In this document: positions 27,078-36,717 of the stretch, in pieces
Layout of the letters: the number at the start of each line of letters is the position of its first letter
How positions within the stretch are numbered: the first letter of the stretch is position 1
DNA from: Daejeonella sp.
GTDB taxonomy: Bacteria > Bacteroidota > Bacteroidia > Sphingobacteriales > Sphingobacteriaceae
Length of the DNA: 64,000 bases
Reading direction: 5' to 3'
Assembly (NCBI RefSeq): GCF_030684675.1
Contig: NZ_JAUXXZ010000024.1
Coordinates: forward strand, 1 to 64,000
Notes under the pieces: model-generated
What the model was told of the DNA's origin: nothing
Database searches by the model: none
The model's input: only the letters and a program-made list of their open reading frames with translations
Program-made: the position numbers and the translations under genes

Positions 27078-27533
27078 ACCGGAACAGCCCTCGGGTTCAA
27101 TTGTATAGGCAGCAGTAGCTATTTTCCAGCCTTCAATCGTTTTAAGCATAGTAAATAGATCTACTCCGCAATGTGAGAATTTGCCGCTGATATTCAGGGT
27201 ATAAGGTACCCAGGCCATCGCAATCCGATTGTGAATTTTTACTTCTGAAGAAAGCATTCTTTCCTGAATAACCCTTGCCGGATTTATCAAAGTTTTCATG
27301 AAATCACTAAACTGCCGCATAGAATATTTTGCTGCATTTTCTTTTTCAGAGATCGCCCAGACTTGTCCATTTGTTAGTAATATAGATTTAAACAGTACCG
27401 TGTCCTGTTTTTCGAGTGCATCAAAAAACTGCTGAACTTTCAACAGAATTTCTTTTTCTTCAGGGTTTTGCTTCTTCTGAGCAAAAGAATTAATGCTGAT
27501 TAACAGCAGAATCAAAAGGAAAAATCTATTCAT
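27057..27533 (-). CDS. Secreted NTF2/SnoaL-like protein
   Basis: 158 residues with a signal peptide (MNRFFLLILLLISINSFAQ). The mature part has the cone-shaped alpha+beta pattern of NTF2-like (DUF4440/SnoaL) proteins: an N-terminal helix (KVQQFFDALEKQDTVLFKSIL), then strands ending in FTMLKTIEGWKIATAAYTIE. Function is unknown; the fold binds small ligands or acts as an enzyme in diverse settings. Its C-terminal SGSGSDPE and stop come from a repeat. It lies 9 bases after the membrane-protein gene at 27543-28262. Confidence 0.75.
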   Translation of the reverse strand: MNRFFLLILLLISINSFAQKKQNPEEKEILLKVQQFFDALEKQDTVLFKSILLTNGQVWAISEKENAAKYSMRQFSDFMKTLINPARVIQERMLSSEVKIHNRIAMAWVPYTLNISGKFSHCGVDLFTMLKTIEGWKIATAAYTIEPEGCSGSGSDPE

Positions 27534-27542
27534 GGTTTATTT

Positions 27543-28262
27543 TTAAATTTTCATCAGGGCAAATGCATCCATTATTTTAATCCAGAATTCCCATTGTGAA
27601 ACAAAATTCATGAGTAAATGTTGAAGTATGAACAGAACCAAAGCTAACAGGTATGGCAGGTGTATCATTCCTGTCCGTTTATCATCCAGCAACAATAATA
27701 CAAGTACAGTTTCGATAATGATATAGCTGATATTAAGTGATTTATCAAAATTATTAATAATGGGGAATTGAAAAAGAAGACGTGTCAGAGCTGGTATTAA
27801 AGGCCCTAGTACTGTACAAGCAATATAACGTGCGTGAAGCTGAATTTCTTTACGCTTATAAATTGCCAGGATGTAGAATAACAGAAACTGAATTAATGTT
27901 ACGAAATCTATGAATGCTAACTGATACGGGACAAACGGAGGAAAGGAATCTTTCCTGATCAGCATGATTTGCACCATGTTCAGCGCACTTAGAATGATCA
28001 GCGGGACTAATAAAAAAGATAATTTACCAATTCTTCTATGCCATTTAAGGTTGCCGGTTTTATATAGAAATGGCTGTATGATCAGCAGGACTAACCACAA
28101 AGTAGCTGTGATGCCATGAAAGTGATGAGCATTATCCGTACTTGTTAAACGATTGAAATAGGATGGGAAGAAAGCGAAAATGGTAAGCACTGCCGCCAGG
28201 ATAAAATACAGATATGCATTTCCGTAAAAGAGCTTTCTGTTTGGGTTAGAGTCCATCATCAT
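27543..28262 (-). CDS. Integral membrane protein of unknown function
   Basis: About 239 residues, starting at one of three adjacent ATG codons (28262, 28259 or 28256). I count about seven hydrophobic helices, beginning AYLYFILAAVLTIFAFFP and including ATLWLVLLIIQPFLY and FLLFYILAIY. Conserved-looking His residues (NAHHFHGITATLW, LKWHRRIGKLSF) suggest a haem- or metal-binding or DUF2306-like membrane family, but I cannot name it with certainty. It precedes and probably shares a transcript with the NTF2-like gene. Confidence 0.7.
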   Translation of the reverse strand: MMMDSNPNRKLFYGNAYLYFILAAVLTIFAFFPSYFNRLTSTDNAHHFHGITATLWLVLLIIQPFLYKTGNLKWHRRIGKLSFLLVPLIILSALNMVQIMLIRKDSFPPFVPYQLAFIDFVTLIQFLLFYILAIYKRKEIQLHARYIACTVLGPLIPALTRLLFQFPIINNFDKSLNISYIIIETVLVLLLLDDKRTGMIHLPYLLALVLFILQHLLMNFVSQWEFWIKIMDAFALMKI

Positions 28263-28326
28263 CTTTAAAAATTTAAATTACATTTCAGTAATTTTCATTT
28301 TATGAATAAGCAATACAAAATCCTGG

Positions 28327-29925
28327 CTACTTCAGTTTTGGAAGGGTCAGGTTATTCAATGCGCTCTTTTGTGCCAAAGTAGCTTCAACCTCTTCCAGCT
28401 TTCGCGGTGCAGCGACTGATAAGTTTTCATTCCCGGATTTGCCGATTAGCAGATCGTCTTCAATCCGAACGGCAATGTCCCACCATTTAGGATCACAAGG
28501 GCTGCCTTTAGGAATGTAAATACCAGGCTCAACCGTAATCACCATATTCTCTTTTAACACTGGTGTGATGTTTTTATCATGAACATCGAGTCCAAGGTGG
28601 TGTGAAACACCATGAATATAGTATCGCGAGACATCTTTTTTCTCTTTGATGATACCAAGTTCCAGCAGCCCTTGTGCAAGCACTTCAGTAGTTTTTACAT
28701 TCAGATCCCGGAATGGTGTTCCTTCTTTTACAATTTTAAAGACCTCTTCCTGAGCTTTGTAAACCAACTGATAGATCGCTTTCTGCTCAGGACTGAATTT
28801 TCCGTTTGCAGGAACCGTCCGGGTGATATCGGCCGAATAACCATGATACTCAGATCCTACATCCATCAAAACCAGCTGATTATCAACTTTTGTGGCATTA
28901 TTCTCAATATAATGAAGTATACAGCCATTGCCACCAGCACCCACAATTGGAGGGTAACCCTCATCCATTGCACCATAGCGTTTATGAACATAATGAAATA
29001 TTCCTGTTAGCTCTGATTCAGACATGGCAGGTGTGATAGCCTTCATTACTTCTTTATGGGCAATGGCCGAAAGCTGAATAGATTTTCTTAGTAAAACCAG
29101 TTCTTCAGGAGTTTTAATCTCCCTTAGAGAAGAAATCAGTTTGTTATATTCCTGGGAAGGGGACGGATTTTCTTTAATCTTTTTCTGTACCATGGCCAGA
29201 GTAGCTTCATCAGGATTTTGAATGATCTGGTTTAAAAGCGGATCATTCCGGTAATCAGCATCTTCCGTATTGGCCATGCTTGCTTTGATCCGGCTTACTC
29301 TGTTAGCCAGATTTGAAGGAGAAGTAGAATTGGCGAGCAGATTATGTGCCTGAATCACGTATTTATTCTCTCGTTTTTTTATCTGTGCTTTTTCAGAGAA
29401 TGTGTTGATCATTGATTGCAATGTCCCTGAACCGGCATCATCCGGGAATATATCATATTGTATACTTTTAAAGCCGTTGAAGTCAATTTCAAATGTTTTA
29501 AACTGTTCTGTGGTAAATGCATAAGCAAAACCTAAATCTTTTTTTGCACCATCTGCGCCAAGCCGCCGACCTGTCCATTGTTCCAGTAAAGGATTACGAC
29601 TCCGGACAAAAATCACTTCATTGTATGATCGATCGCCATTTTTTTGCATCTCCTTAAAGATGATCAGCATACCATCAGGTTCTTTATAACCACTCAGGTA
29701 ATACAGGTCAGGATTAGGGTGGTAGCTGTAGGTAACGTCATTAGAAAATACCCGCTCAGGGAAGGAAAAAATTACAGCGACTGAATTTTCGGGCATCTTC
29801 TGGCGATAGGCTTCTCTTCTACCAGCATGAAATTCTTTACTAAGGAAGTCGCCTGGAAGATTATGCTGGGCATTTGCATTAAACGATAGTACAAATAGCC
29901 AAAGGCCGATGATGTATTTATTCAT
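28327..29925 (-). CDS. Xaa-Pro aminopeptidase (M24B), secreted
   Basis: 532 residues. A signal peptide (MNKYIIGLWLFVLSFNANA) is followed by an N-terminal aminopeptidase-P domain (about 30-160; YSYHPNPDLYYLSGYKEPDG) and the C-terminal pita-bread catalytic domain. The metal ligands are visible: Asp in LVLMDVGSEYHGYSADITRT, His in GVSHHLGLDVHD, Glu in VITVEPGIYIP and Glu in AVRIEDDLLI. It removes N-terminal residues before proline, here probably in the periplasm. A -7 candidate lies at 29972-29979. Confidence 0.93.
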   Translation of the reverse strand: MNKYIIGLWLFVLSFNANAQHNLPGDFLSKEFHAGRREAYRQKMPENSVAVIFSFPERVFSNDVTYSYHPNPDLYYLSGYKEPDGMLIIFKEMQKNGDRSYNEVIFVRSRNPLLEQWTGRRLGADGAKKDLGFAYAFTTEQFKTFEIDFNGFKSIQYDIFPDDAGSGTLQSMINTFSEKAQIKKRENKYVIQAHNLLANSTSPSNLANRVSRIKASMANTEDADYRNDPLLNQIIQNPDEATLAMVQKKIKENPSPSQEYNKLISSLREIKTPEELVLLRKSIQLSAIAHKEVMKAITPAMSESELTGIFHYVHKRYGAMDEGYPPIVGAGGNGCILHYIENNATKVDNQLVLMDVGSEYHGYSADITRTVPANGKFSPEQKAIYQLVYKAQEEVFKIVKEGTPFRDLNVKTTEVLAQGLLELGIIKEKKDVSRYYIHGVSHHLGLDVHDKNITPVLKENMVITVEPGIYIPKGSPCDPKWWDIAVRIEDDLLIGKSGNENLSVAAPRKLEEVEATLAQKSALNNLTLPKLK

Positions 29926-29971
29926 GAATTTGTTTCAAACTGGTTAGTTAAAAGAATATTTTTTAGCTATT

Positions 29972-29979
29972 CAAAGCTA
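29972..29979 (-). promoter_or_regulatory. -7 element candidate, Xaa-Pro aminopeptidase
   Basis: On the minus strand TAGCTTTG matches TAnnTTTG exactly, 46 bases before the ATG at 29925. No clear -33 TTG. Confidence 0.4.
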
Positions 29980-30045
29980 AACTATAATGGAAAGTAGAAA
30001 TAAAAATTGATTTTTCATAATCAGCTGATTATCTAATCGTTCTGA

Positions 30046-30906
30046 CTATTTGCTACGCTCTTTTAAAGGATACAATAATCTGAAAGCATTAAAAATGGCC
30101 TGATGTGTGATCGTTGCATGGTCCTCATCCGGAAGGTAATCGAAATGTACCTGCACTGTTTTACTTTTGCCGGCTTTTAATTTTTCAGCCAGTAAATTGG
30201 CATCCATTTCCATTACATGGGGTGTATTTCCGGGACTTAACCCTTCTTTCCCAACCCCGATATAAATGCCGGTGCTTTGAGAGAAACCCTCAGAAAGCAG
30301 GCTGGAATTTTGTTTGAGCAAGGAGCCGTTGTCCCACCATAAAGAGGGGCTGATGATGATATATTTATTAAAGAGCTCAGGTTTTTTCATTAAGATTTCG
30401 GTAGCCAGTAAGCCTCCTAGAGATTGACCGATAATCATTTTTGAATCATTTACATTGTATTCCTTCTCAATAAAGGGTTGTAGTTCTTTTTCAATAAAAG
30501 CGATGAACTTGTCGGAATGCCCTGTGCCTGGGAATTGTTTTTTATCCTCCTCAATACTGCTGGGATAGGTAAAATCCCGTTTGCGATTGATATTAGCTAT
30601 ACCCACTACAATGGATTCAGGAAGGCGGTTAATCCAGGGGAAATTATTGAATTGTACCAATCCGGCAACATGTATAAAATCTTCATCTGCAGAACCATCG
30701 AGCAAATAGATTACCGGGTATCGGGAACTGTCAGCCCTGCTGTAACCAGCTGGCAGGTAAATGTTCAGGGTTCTTTTCTCAGCTAATTCTAAAGAGTTTA
30801 TCTCAAGGATCTCACCTAGTATAAAAGGCTTGCTCTGGCTTCTGGCCTGGCTTAACAATGTGCCTGAGCAGAGACAAAAGCAGAAAAGTAAAATGATTTT
30901 TCTCAT
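30046..30906 (-). CDS. Secreted alpha/beta-hydrolase, putative esterase family
   Basis: 286 residues with a signal peptide (MRKIILLFCFCLCSGTLLSQ). Esterase family fold (PF00756-like): KRTLNIYLPAGY, YPVIYLLDGS, nucleophile elbow GQSLGG (about residue 165) and ISPSLWWD. The catalytic His is in DEDHATITHQ. Related to ferri-siderophore and other trilactone esterases, but no siderophore genes are nearby, so the substrate is open. It is probably periplasmic. It lies about 110 bases after a GNAT gene on the same strand. Confidence 0.85.
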   Translation of the reverse strand: MRKIILLFCFCLCSGTLLSQARSQSKPFILGEILEINSLELAEKRTLNIYLPAGYSRADSSRYPVIYLLDGSADEDFIHVAGLVQFNNFPWINRLPESIVVGIANINRKRDFTYPSSIEEDKKQFPGTGHSDKFIAFIEKELQPFIEKEYNVNDSKMIIGQSLGGLLATEILMKKPELFNKYIIISPSLWWDNGSLLKQNSSLLSEGFSQSTGIYIGVGKEGLSPGNTPHVMEMDANLLAEKLKAGKSKTVQVHFDYLPDEDHATITHQAIFNAFRLLYPLKERSK

Positions 30907-31018
30907 CGGGTATATGCCTTGGATTAGGGTTAAATTTTCTCAAGATAGTTATCTTCGGATTAGTAACAAACAGATGTGAAGAGCTAATTAATCCCCTTTA
31001 ACAGATTTCTGAAACATC

Positions 31019-31426
31019 CTATCTTAAATCATTGATATTGTCGAGTATAAAGCATTGATCCCATTTAGTCATGCCAATTTTAGGATAGTAGTTCACTGCT
31101 TTTGGAGCTGAAAGTAAAATTAGTTTCGCCCTGGGTGTAGTTATTTTGGTTTGTCTGACTAATTCTTTGCCAATTCCCATTTTCTGATACTTTTTGTCAA
31201 CAGCCAAATCTGACAGGTAGGTGCAAAATACAAAGTCAGTCAGAGATCGGGCAATGCCAACGAGTTTGCCATTATCTCTCGCAGTTATTATTAAATTGCC
31301 GTGTTTGAGCATTTCAGACAATCTTTCAGGTTCCCCAATTGGTCTTCTTTCTCCTAAAGTTGAATTCAGCAATACGCTTTTGAATTCGTCAACACTCAGG
31401 TTTTCTTCTTGTTGATAATTTATCAT
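31019..31426 (-). CDS. GNAT-family N-acetyltransferase
   Basis: 135 residues. Acetyl-CoA-binding motif: LSDLAVDKKYQKMGIGKELV (Q/RxxGxG/A is QKMGIG), preceded by GKLVGIARSLTDFVFCTYL and followed by VNYYPKIGMTKWDQCF. The substrate is unknown. A stand-alone minus-strand gene with a 348-base non-coding gap on its 5' side. Confidence 0.88.
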   Translation of the reverse strand: MINYQQEENLSVDEFKSVLLNSTLGERRPIGEPERLSEMLKHGNLIITARDNGKLVGIARSLTDFVFCTYLSDLAVDKKYQKMGIGKELVRQTKITTPRAKLILLSAPKAVNYYPKIGMTKWDQCFILDNINDLR

Positions 31427-31774
31427 CTATTCCTTTTTAACTGGTTAAAAATTCTTTTCTGTTTCAGCGTTAATACCCTCTCAGGCAGGAAGCATTTTTA
31501 ATACTCAGGTCTGTTTAATTGGCCGTCCTTTGCGTTTGAATTAATATTTTTTCAAAAAGCAACAACATAAAATAGTCACTAAAGGCGTTATATAATAATT
31601 GGTATTTAAGGTAAAGTGTGAATTTTATAATTCTCTATAGAAATCATGTAAGTTAAAACCCTGGTTCATTATTAGATTTGTGTTGAAAATACTAATTAAG
31701 GGATGAAATATAGCAAAGGTCAATTTTTGAATCAAAAATATCATTCACTGTAATAGTCTGTTAAAAAGAAATTC
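31427..31774. other. Non-coding gap between divergent genes
   Basis: 348 bases between the divergent GNAT and hydrolase genes. It is AT-rich with no open frame of note; the only element I can name is the -7 candidate at 31673-31680. Confidence 0.6.
31673..31680 (+). promoter_or_regulatory. -7 element candidate, alpha/beta-hydrolase
   Basis: TAGATTTG matches TAnnTTTG exactly, 94 bases before the ATG at 31775. The -33 element is not clear. Confidence 0.4.
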
Positions 31775-32590
31775 ATGGAAAGAGTAGCTAAGGGATATAA
31801 TTTACTGAGCAGGGTGAATAACTTCGATTTATCTTATGATGATCTTGGAGAAGGGATTGTTCCAATTATTTTTTTGCATGGGTTTCCCTTCAGTAAGCAA
31901 ATGTGGCAGGCTCAGCTTGATTTTTTAAAGTCTTCAAATCGTGTGATTGCCTGTGACATAAGAGGATTTGGAAATTCCAAAGACGAGGAATCAGTCCTGA
32001 GCATTGATTTGTTTGGAGATGATCTAATACAGTTTATGGATAGGTTGAACATTGATAAAGCTGTTGTTTGCGGATTATCGATGGGTGGTTACATTGCGCT
32101 TAATGCACATAAACGATACTCTGATCGTTTTGAGGCCTTGATTTTATGTGATACGCAATGTATCGCCGACACTCCTGAAGGAAAGGCAAAGCGCTATAAG
32201 CTGATCGATGAAATAGCTTTGAACGGAACTGAAAACTTCACTGAAGGATTTGTAAAAAATGTTTTCCATAAGGATTCATTGACTGAAAAAAAGAAAATTG
32301 TTGAGGAACTTCGAAATATTATCCTTTCAAATTCTAAGCATGTAATCATAATGGGTCTAAGAGCATTAGCTGAGCGTTCTGAAACGTGTTCTTCACTAAG
32401 TGAGGTGAATATTCCAACATTGATTATTTGCGGTAGAGAAGATCAGGTAACGCCCCTTGCTCAGTCTGAATTTATGAATAAAAGTATCAAAGGGTCAATA
32501 CTTCGCATTGTTAATCATGCTGGCCATGTTTCTAATCTTGAACAAGCTCATGAATTCAACAAACATCTTCAAGATTTTTTAAAACAATAG
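31775..32590 (+). CDS. Alpha/beta-fold hydrolase
   Basis: 271 residues, cytoplasmic (no signal). Oxyanion-hole motif FLHGFPFSKQMW, nucleophile elbow GLSMGG (about 105-110), acid CGREDQVTP and catalytic His in NHAGHVSNLEQ. It resembles the broad 3-oxoadipate enol-lactonase/haloperoxidase group, but there is no pathway context to narrow the substrate. It is transcribed alone before ppc. Confidence 0.88.
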   Translation: MERVAKGYNLLSRVNNFDLSYDDLGEGIVPIIFLHGFPFSKQMWQAQLDFLKSSNRVIACDIRGFGNSKDEESVLSIDLFGDDLIQFMDRLNIDKAVVCGLSMGGYIALNAHKRYSDRFEALILCDTQCIADTPEGKAKRYKLIDEIALNGTENFTEGFVKNVFHKDSLTEKKKIVEELRNIILSNSKHVIIMGLRALAERSETCSSLSEVNIPTLIICGREDQVTPLAQSEFMNKSIKGSILRIVNHAGHVSNLEQAHEFNKHLQDFLKQ

Positions 32591-32740
32591 ATGCTGCTGG
32601 CGTTCAGAATTGAGTGAAAATAATCCGCATTCATCAGATTTTGAATACCTCTCTGAAACAGAATAGCATATTTTTATTACCCTGTTTTTGATTTCGCTCC
32701 ATTTTGATGTAATTTCAGCCCTGATGCAGTTTTTGCGCTG

Positions 32741-32748
32741 TACCTTTG
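32741..32748 (+). promoter_or_regulatory. -7 element candidate, ppc
   Basis: TACCTTTG matches TAnnTTTG exactly, 18 bases before the ppc ATG. No clear -33. Confidence 0.45.
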
Positions 32749-32766
32749 CATTTAGATTGAATTATT

Positions 32767-35319
32767 ATGAGTAATACCCTGGCTGAATTTAAGAATCTTG
32801 TTGGAACAAAGTTTGAGATGTATAACAGTTTGTTTACTTCTCTGCCATTTCATAAGGTTGAAAAAACAGGAATTTTACTTTCTTTATTTTTGCTGCATTG
32901 TGAAGAAGGCTTTCGAAATAATCAGAGCCCGGCGGAAATTATAGATTCATTTTTTCGCCAGTACACCAACTATGTCAGTAGTAAAGAGCAGATAGATCTT
33001 TTATTCAGATTTATTCAATATTCTGAAAGACAGGTCGTATTATTTGATGCATTGGAAGATGCAGCATTTAGTGCCACTCATGATATGGATGGCTCAGGTA
33101 CTCTAAAGCAGCTTCAAACCGAAGTTGTTCAGACAAATTCCCAGCAGCAACTGGCAGAGAAGCTCAAAGATTTTTCTGTTCGCCTGGTACTAACCGCTCA
33201 TCCCAATCAGTTTTACCCGAGTGCAGTTCTGGGTATTATCCATGATCTTGGGAAAGCGCTTCAAAAGGATGATACGGTTTTGGTGAATACCTACCTGCAG
33301 CAATTAGGAAAAACACCATTCTTTAAAAAGGAAAAACCAACACCATACGATGAAGCAGTTAACCTGATATGGTTTTTAGAGAATGTTTTTTATCATTCAG
33401 CAGGACATATTTTATCTTTTCTGAACAGTGAATTTCCTGATGCGGTAACAGAAGAAAATCAATTGATCAGGATGGGATTCTGGCCGGGAGGCGATCGTGA
33501 CGGAAATCCTTTTGTAAAAGCAGATACTACCTTAAAAGTCGCAGAAGCTTTGAGGCAAAGTATCATTAAATGCTACTACATGGAGGTGCGCTTACTTAAA
33601 GGCAGACTGACATTCCAGGGTGTTGATACCTTGTTGGCTTCTCTGGAAGACCGGCTTTATAAGAATCTGTTTATTCCAGGATATAATGCGTACCTCTCAA
33701 AGGATGAAATAAGTGCTACTTTGATAGAAATTAGGGACATACTCATTGAAAAACATAATAGCCTGTTTCTAAACAAGGTAAACAATTTACTCGATAAGGT
33801 TAACTTATTTGGTTTGTTCTTTGCCTCATTGGATGTTAGACAGGATAGTTCGGTTCATAAGGAGCTGGTAGAACTTGTTTCAGAAAAAACCAGCGTTCTT
33901 CCCAAAAATTATAAAAATCTTTCAGAAGAATCAAAAATTCAGCTTTTGCAGAATATTGATTCATTGGTAGTTGATACAGATCTTGATAAGGATACCTTTG
34001 ATACCATTCTTTCCACCAGAACCATTCAACGATTTAACGGACCTGAAGGCTGTCACCGATATATTATTAGTCATACTACCAGTGCGCTGAATGTCATGGA
34101 GGTTTATGGTTTATGTCTAATGGCCGGATGGAAAAAGGAGGAATTAAAAATTGATTTTGTTCCCTTATTTGAAACCATTGGTGACCTCAGGAGCGCAGCC
34201 AAAGTGATGACGATCCTGTACCAGAATGAAATTTATCGGAAGCATTTAAAACGCAGAAAAAATGCCCAGACGATCATGCTCGGATTCTCAGATGGCACCA
34301 AGGATGGCGGATATCTGATGGCTAACTGGAGTATATACAAAGCGAAAGAAGAATTAACCCGAATTTCAAAAGAATATGGCATTGAAGTAGTGTTTTTTGA
34401 TGGAAGGGGAGGCCCGCCGGCAAGGGGCGGTGGTAAAACCCATCAATTTTATGCTTCGATGGGTAAAAATATTGCCAATAAAGAGATACAATTGACCATT
34501 CAGGGTCAGACAATCAGTTCTAATTTTGGTACCAGGGCTTCGGCAAGATTCAATATGGAGCAATTAATGCATTCAGGAATCAGTAATGCGCTGTTTTCAT
34601 TAAGAAGTTCCACAATGAGCAGCTCTGAAGAAGAATTACTTCAGGAATTAGCTGAAGAAAGTTATCAGGCATTTAGCATTCTGAAGAACAATCCTGATTT
34701 TCTTGAGTACCTGAATTTTGCAAGTCCACTACGTTATTATGCAGAAGCCAATATTGGCAGCAGACCGTCTAAGCGTAAAGCAGGAAAATTAAATCTGAAT
34801 GATCTCAGAGCTGTACCTTATGTTGGTGCCTGGAGCCAGCTAAAGCAAAATATTCCGGGTTATTATGGTGTAGGACTTGCTTTTGAGAAACTGGAAGCGG
34901 AAGGTAAATGGGGAGATATTAAAAATCTTTATAAGCACTCCCTTTATTTCAGAACGCTTATGGGTAATTGTGAAATGGCAATGAGTAAATGCTTTTTCCC
35001 ATTGACTTCCTATTTATCGAAACATCCAAAATATGGGGTTCTGTGGAATTTATTTTATGAAGAATTTGAGCGAACAAAAAAATACATTTTCCTGTTGACG
35101 GGTAAATCTGAGTTAATGGCTGACAGGGAAACCGATCAGCTTTCAATCCGGATGAGGCAGCGCATTGAATTGCCACTAATTACCATTCAGCAATACGCCC
35201 TAACCATGATCAGAGAAAAGGGTACTAAATCTTCAGATTCACACGAGGTTAAAGTATTTGAGAAACTTGTTATGCGCTGTTCTTTTGGGATTATCAATGC
35301 AGAACGGAATTCTGCCTGA
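32767..35319 (+). CDS. ppc: Phosphoenolpyruvate carboxylase
   Basis: 850 residues. It carboxylates PEP to oxaloacetate to refill the TCA cycle. Catalytic His loop LTAHPNQFYP (His at about 145; family usually TAHPT), the PEP-binding GFWPGGDRDGNPFVKADTT, and the glycine-rich loop FFDGRGGPPARGGGKTH, where most enzymes read FHGRGGSIGRGGGP. The usual C-terminal QNTG is replaced by ERNSA. Length is slightly short for the family. These differences fit a diverged Bacteroidota subgroup and may alter allosteric control. It meets the DUF3267 gene tail to tail with a 3-base gap. Confidence 0.93.
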   Translation: MSNTLAEFKNLVGTKFEMYNSLFTSLPFHKVEKTGILLSLFLLHCEEGFRNNQSPAEIIDSFFRQYTNYVSSKEQIDLLFRFIQYSERQVVLFDALEDAAFSATHDMDGSGTLKQLQTEVVQTNSQQQLAEKLKDFSVRLVLTAHPNQFYPSAVLGIIHDLGKALQKDDTVLVNTYLQQLGKTPFFKKEKPTPYDEAVNLIWFLENVFYHSAGHILSFLNSEFPDAVTEENQLIRMGFWPGGDRDGNPFVKADTTLKVAEALRQSIIKCYYMEVRLLKGRLTFQGVDTLLASLEDRLYKNLFIPGYNAYLSKDEISATLIEIRDILIEKHNSLFLNKVNNLLDKVNLFGLFFASLDVRQDSSVHKELVELVSEKTSVLPKNYKNLSEESKIQLLQNIDSLVVDTDLDKDTFDTILSTRTIQRFNGPEGCHRYIISHTTSALNVMEVYGLCLMAGWKKEELKIDFVPLFETIGDLRSAAKVMTILYQNEIYRKHLKRRKNAQTIMLGFSDGTKDGGYLMANWSIYKAKEELTRISKEYGIEVVFFDGRGGPPARGGGKTHQFYASMGKNIANKEIQLTIQGQTISSNFGTRASARFNMEQLMHSGISNALFSLRSSTMSSSEEELLQELAEESYQAFSILKNNPDFLEYLNFASPLRYYAEANIGSRPSKRKAGKLNLNDLRAVPYVGAWSQLKQNIPGYYGVGLAFEKLEAEGKWGDIKNLYKHSLYFRTLMGNCEMAMSKCFFPLTSYLSKHPKYGVLWNLFYEEFERTKKYIFLLTGKSELMADRETDQLSIRMRQRIELPLITIQQYALTMIREKGTKSSDSHEVKVFEKLVMRCSFGIINAERNSA

Positions 35320-35322
35320 TTA

Positions 35323-35949
35323 TTAACGTTTTAGCCGACCATAGAAGCAGGAAATATTGTTCCCGACTTCATCGTAGGTTACAACATCTTTATCCTGGTG
35401 ATAGTCAAAATAGCTCAGCAGTCCGAAATCACCGGAACACATTGCAGTATGTGCTAATAAGGTAGCTACACAGGTTAAGGTCCAGTTTTGATCTGCAATG
35501 AAGATAAAGCCAATCAGAATGCTGCTGATTATCAGGAAAGGGGCAAGTGCAACGATCTGGAATTCCCTTTTGTTCGCAACAAATTTATCGGCAAGTGCCA
35601 TAAAATAAAACTTCCTGAGATTAGCATCATATGACGTATTTGCAGCACCATTCATTTTATAAGCAAGTACGTGGATATATTCATGCAAAGGTAACAAGAG
35701 TAGAGCTAGAGCCAATCCATAGCTGAAACTGGTAAATTTTGCCGCGAAACTGTAAGTCTCAGAATTAAAATCTGAGACTAATAAATAGCCCGTCAGTCCG
35801 AAGATTAGAAAGTTGCAGATATAATAAATAACAGAGAATTTGGTTCGTTTCTTCATGTAAGTCTGGATAAAGGGAACCAATTCTTTATGACCTAACTGGT
35901 CAAGCAAAATGTATCCGTTTTCTGGTAATTCTTCTGGTCTTAGTTTCAT
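35323..35949 (-). CDS. DUF3267-type membrane zincin-like protein
   Basis: 208 residues with about four membrane helices (VIYYICNFLIFGLTGYLLV, LALALLLLPLHEYIHVLAY, FQIVALAPFLIISSILIGFIF, and one near the C-terminus). The HEYIH in the second helix is an HExxH zinc-protease motif in a membrane setting, as in site-2-protease-like families. Catalysis is unproven for this family. It converges with ppc. Confidence 0.75.
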   Translation of the reverse strand: MKLRPEELPENGYILLDQLGHKELVPFIQTYMKKRTKFSVIYYICNFLIFGLTGYLLVSDFNSETYSFAAKFTSFSYGLALALLLLPLHEYIHVLAYKMNGAANTSYDANLRKFYFMALADKFVANKREFQIVALAPFLIISSILIGFIFIADQNWTLTCVATLLAHTAMCSGDFGLLSYFDYHQDKDVVTYDEVGNNISCFYGRLKR

Positions 35950-35996
35950 ATTCTAAAACAAATTTATAAGCTTAAATAACTCTGGAAGCTATAGGA

Positions 35997-36566
35997 TTAA
36001 ATCTTTAGGGAACCACGGAATCCTCTGGCAGCATAATAAGATTCAGCCCCATTATGATAAACAAACACATTACCATAGCGAAAATCAGCGAAGATACCGC
36101 CTCCCATTTCCCTGATCTTTTCTGGTGTTTTGATCCAGCTTGAGGTTTTTGTATCAAAATGCCCAAGTTTTTGCAAGTCACGGTATTCCTCTTCCGATAA
36201 AATCTGAATGCCCATATCTTTAGCCATGCCAACCGCACTATTTTTAGGTTTATGCTCTTTTCTTGATTCCAGTGCATCCTCATCGTAACAAATGCTTCTG
36301 CGGTCTTTCGGACTCTCAGCAGAGCAATCATAAAAAATGTATTCACCAGTTTTTTGATCCTGTGCAACAACATCCGGTTCACCACCTGTTTTTTCCATTT
36401 CATTGAGTGACCATAATTTTTCGGCATTGCTCCCGGAACTTAGTTTTGCTTCTACATCAGTCCAGTCGATGCCAATATGCCTGTTCATGTTTTTTTCGAA
36501 CCGGGATTTTAATATGATGAACAGTTCTTCGGCTTCTTCCGGGGATAAGTACCTGTTATTTTCCAT
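35997..36566 (-). CDS. DUF4256-type protein
   Basis: 189 residues from the ATG at 36566 (MENNRYLSPEEAEELF); the frame extends to 36611, but this start fits the family length. Soluble, with no signal. Conserved-looking stretches are WSLNEMEKTGGEPDVV, ECSAESPKDRRSICYDE-like (here DCSAESPKDRRSICYD) and GGIFADFRYGNVFVYHNGA. Function is unknown. It neighbours other small accessory genes on the minus strand. Confidence 0.75.
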   Translation of the reverse strand: MENNRYLSPEEAEELFIILKSRFEKNMNRHIGIDWTDVEAKLSSGSNAEKLWSLNEMEKTGGEPDVVAQDQKTGEYIFYDCSAESPKDRRSICYDEDALESRKEHKPKNSAVGMAKDMGIQILSEEEYRDLQKLGHFDTKTSSWIKTPEKIREMGGGIFADFRYGNVFVYHNGAESYYAARGFRGSLKI

Positions 36567-36717
36567 TAGAATATATTTTGAATGGTATTTAGTACCACAT
36601 GAAACTGCCACTTAGTCTCTTCAGGAAGCTCATTTATTTGTTCCTAAATCAAAACCTTGATAATCATTCTGTTCTATTTTCTAAAATACCTTGTTTTTAA
36701 ATTGATAGTAAAATTAA

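Noticed and set aside
31427-31774. Hidden small gene or RNA in the 348-base gap
   Set aside because: No open frame of note, no stable hairpin and no repeat was seen beyond one -7 match.
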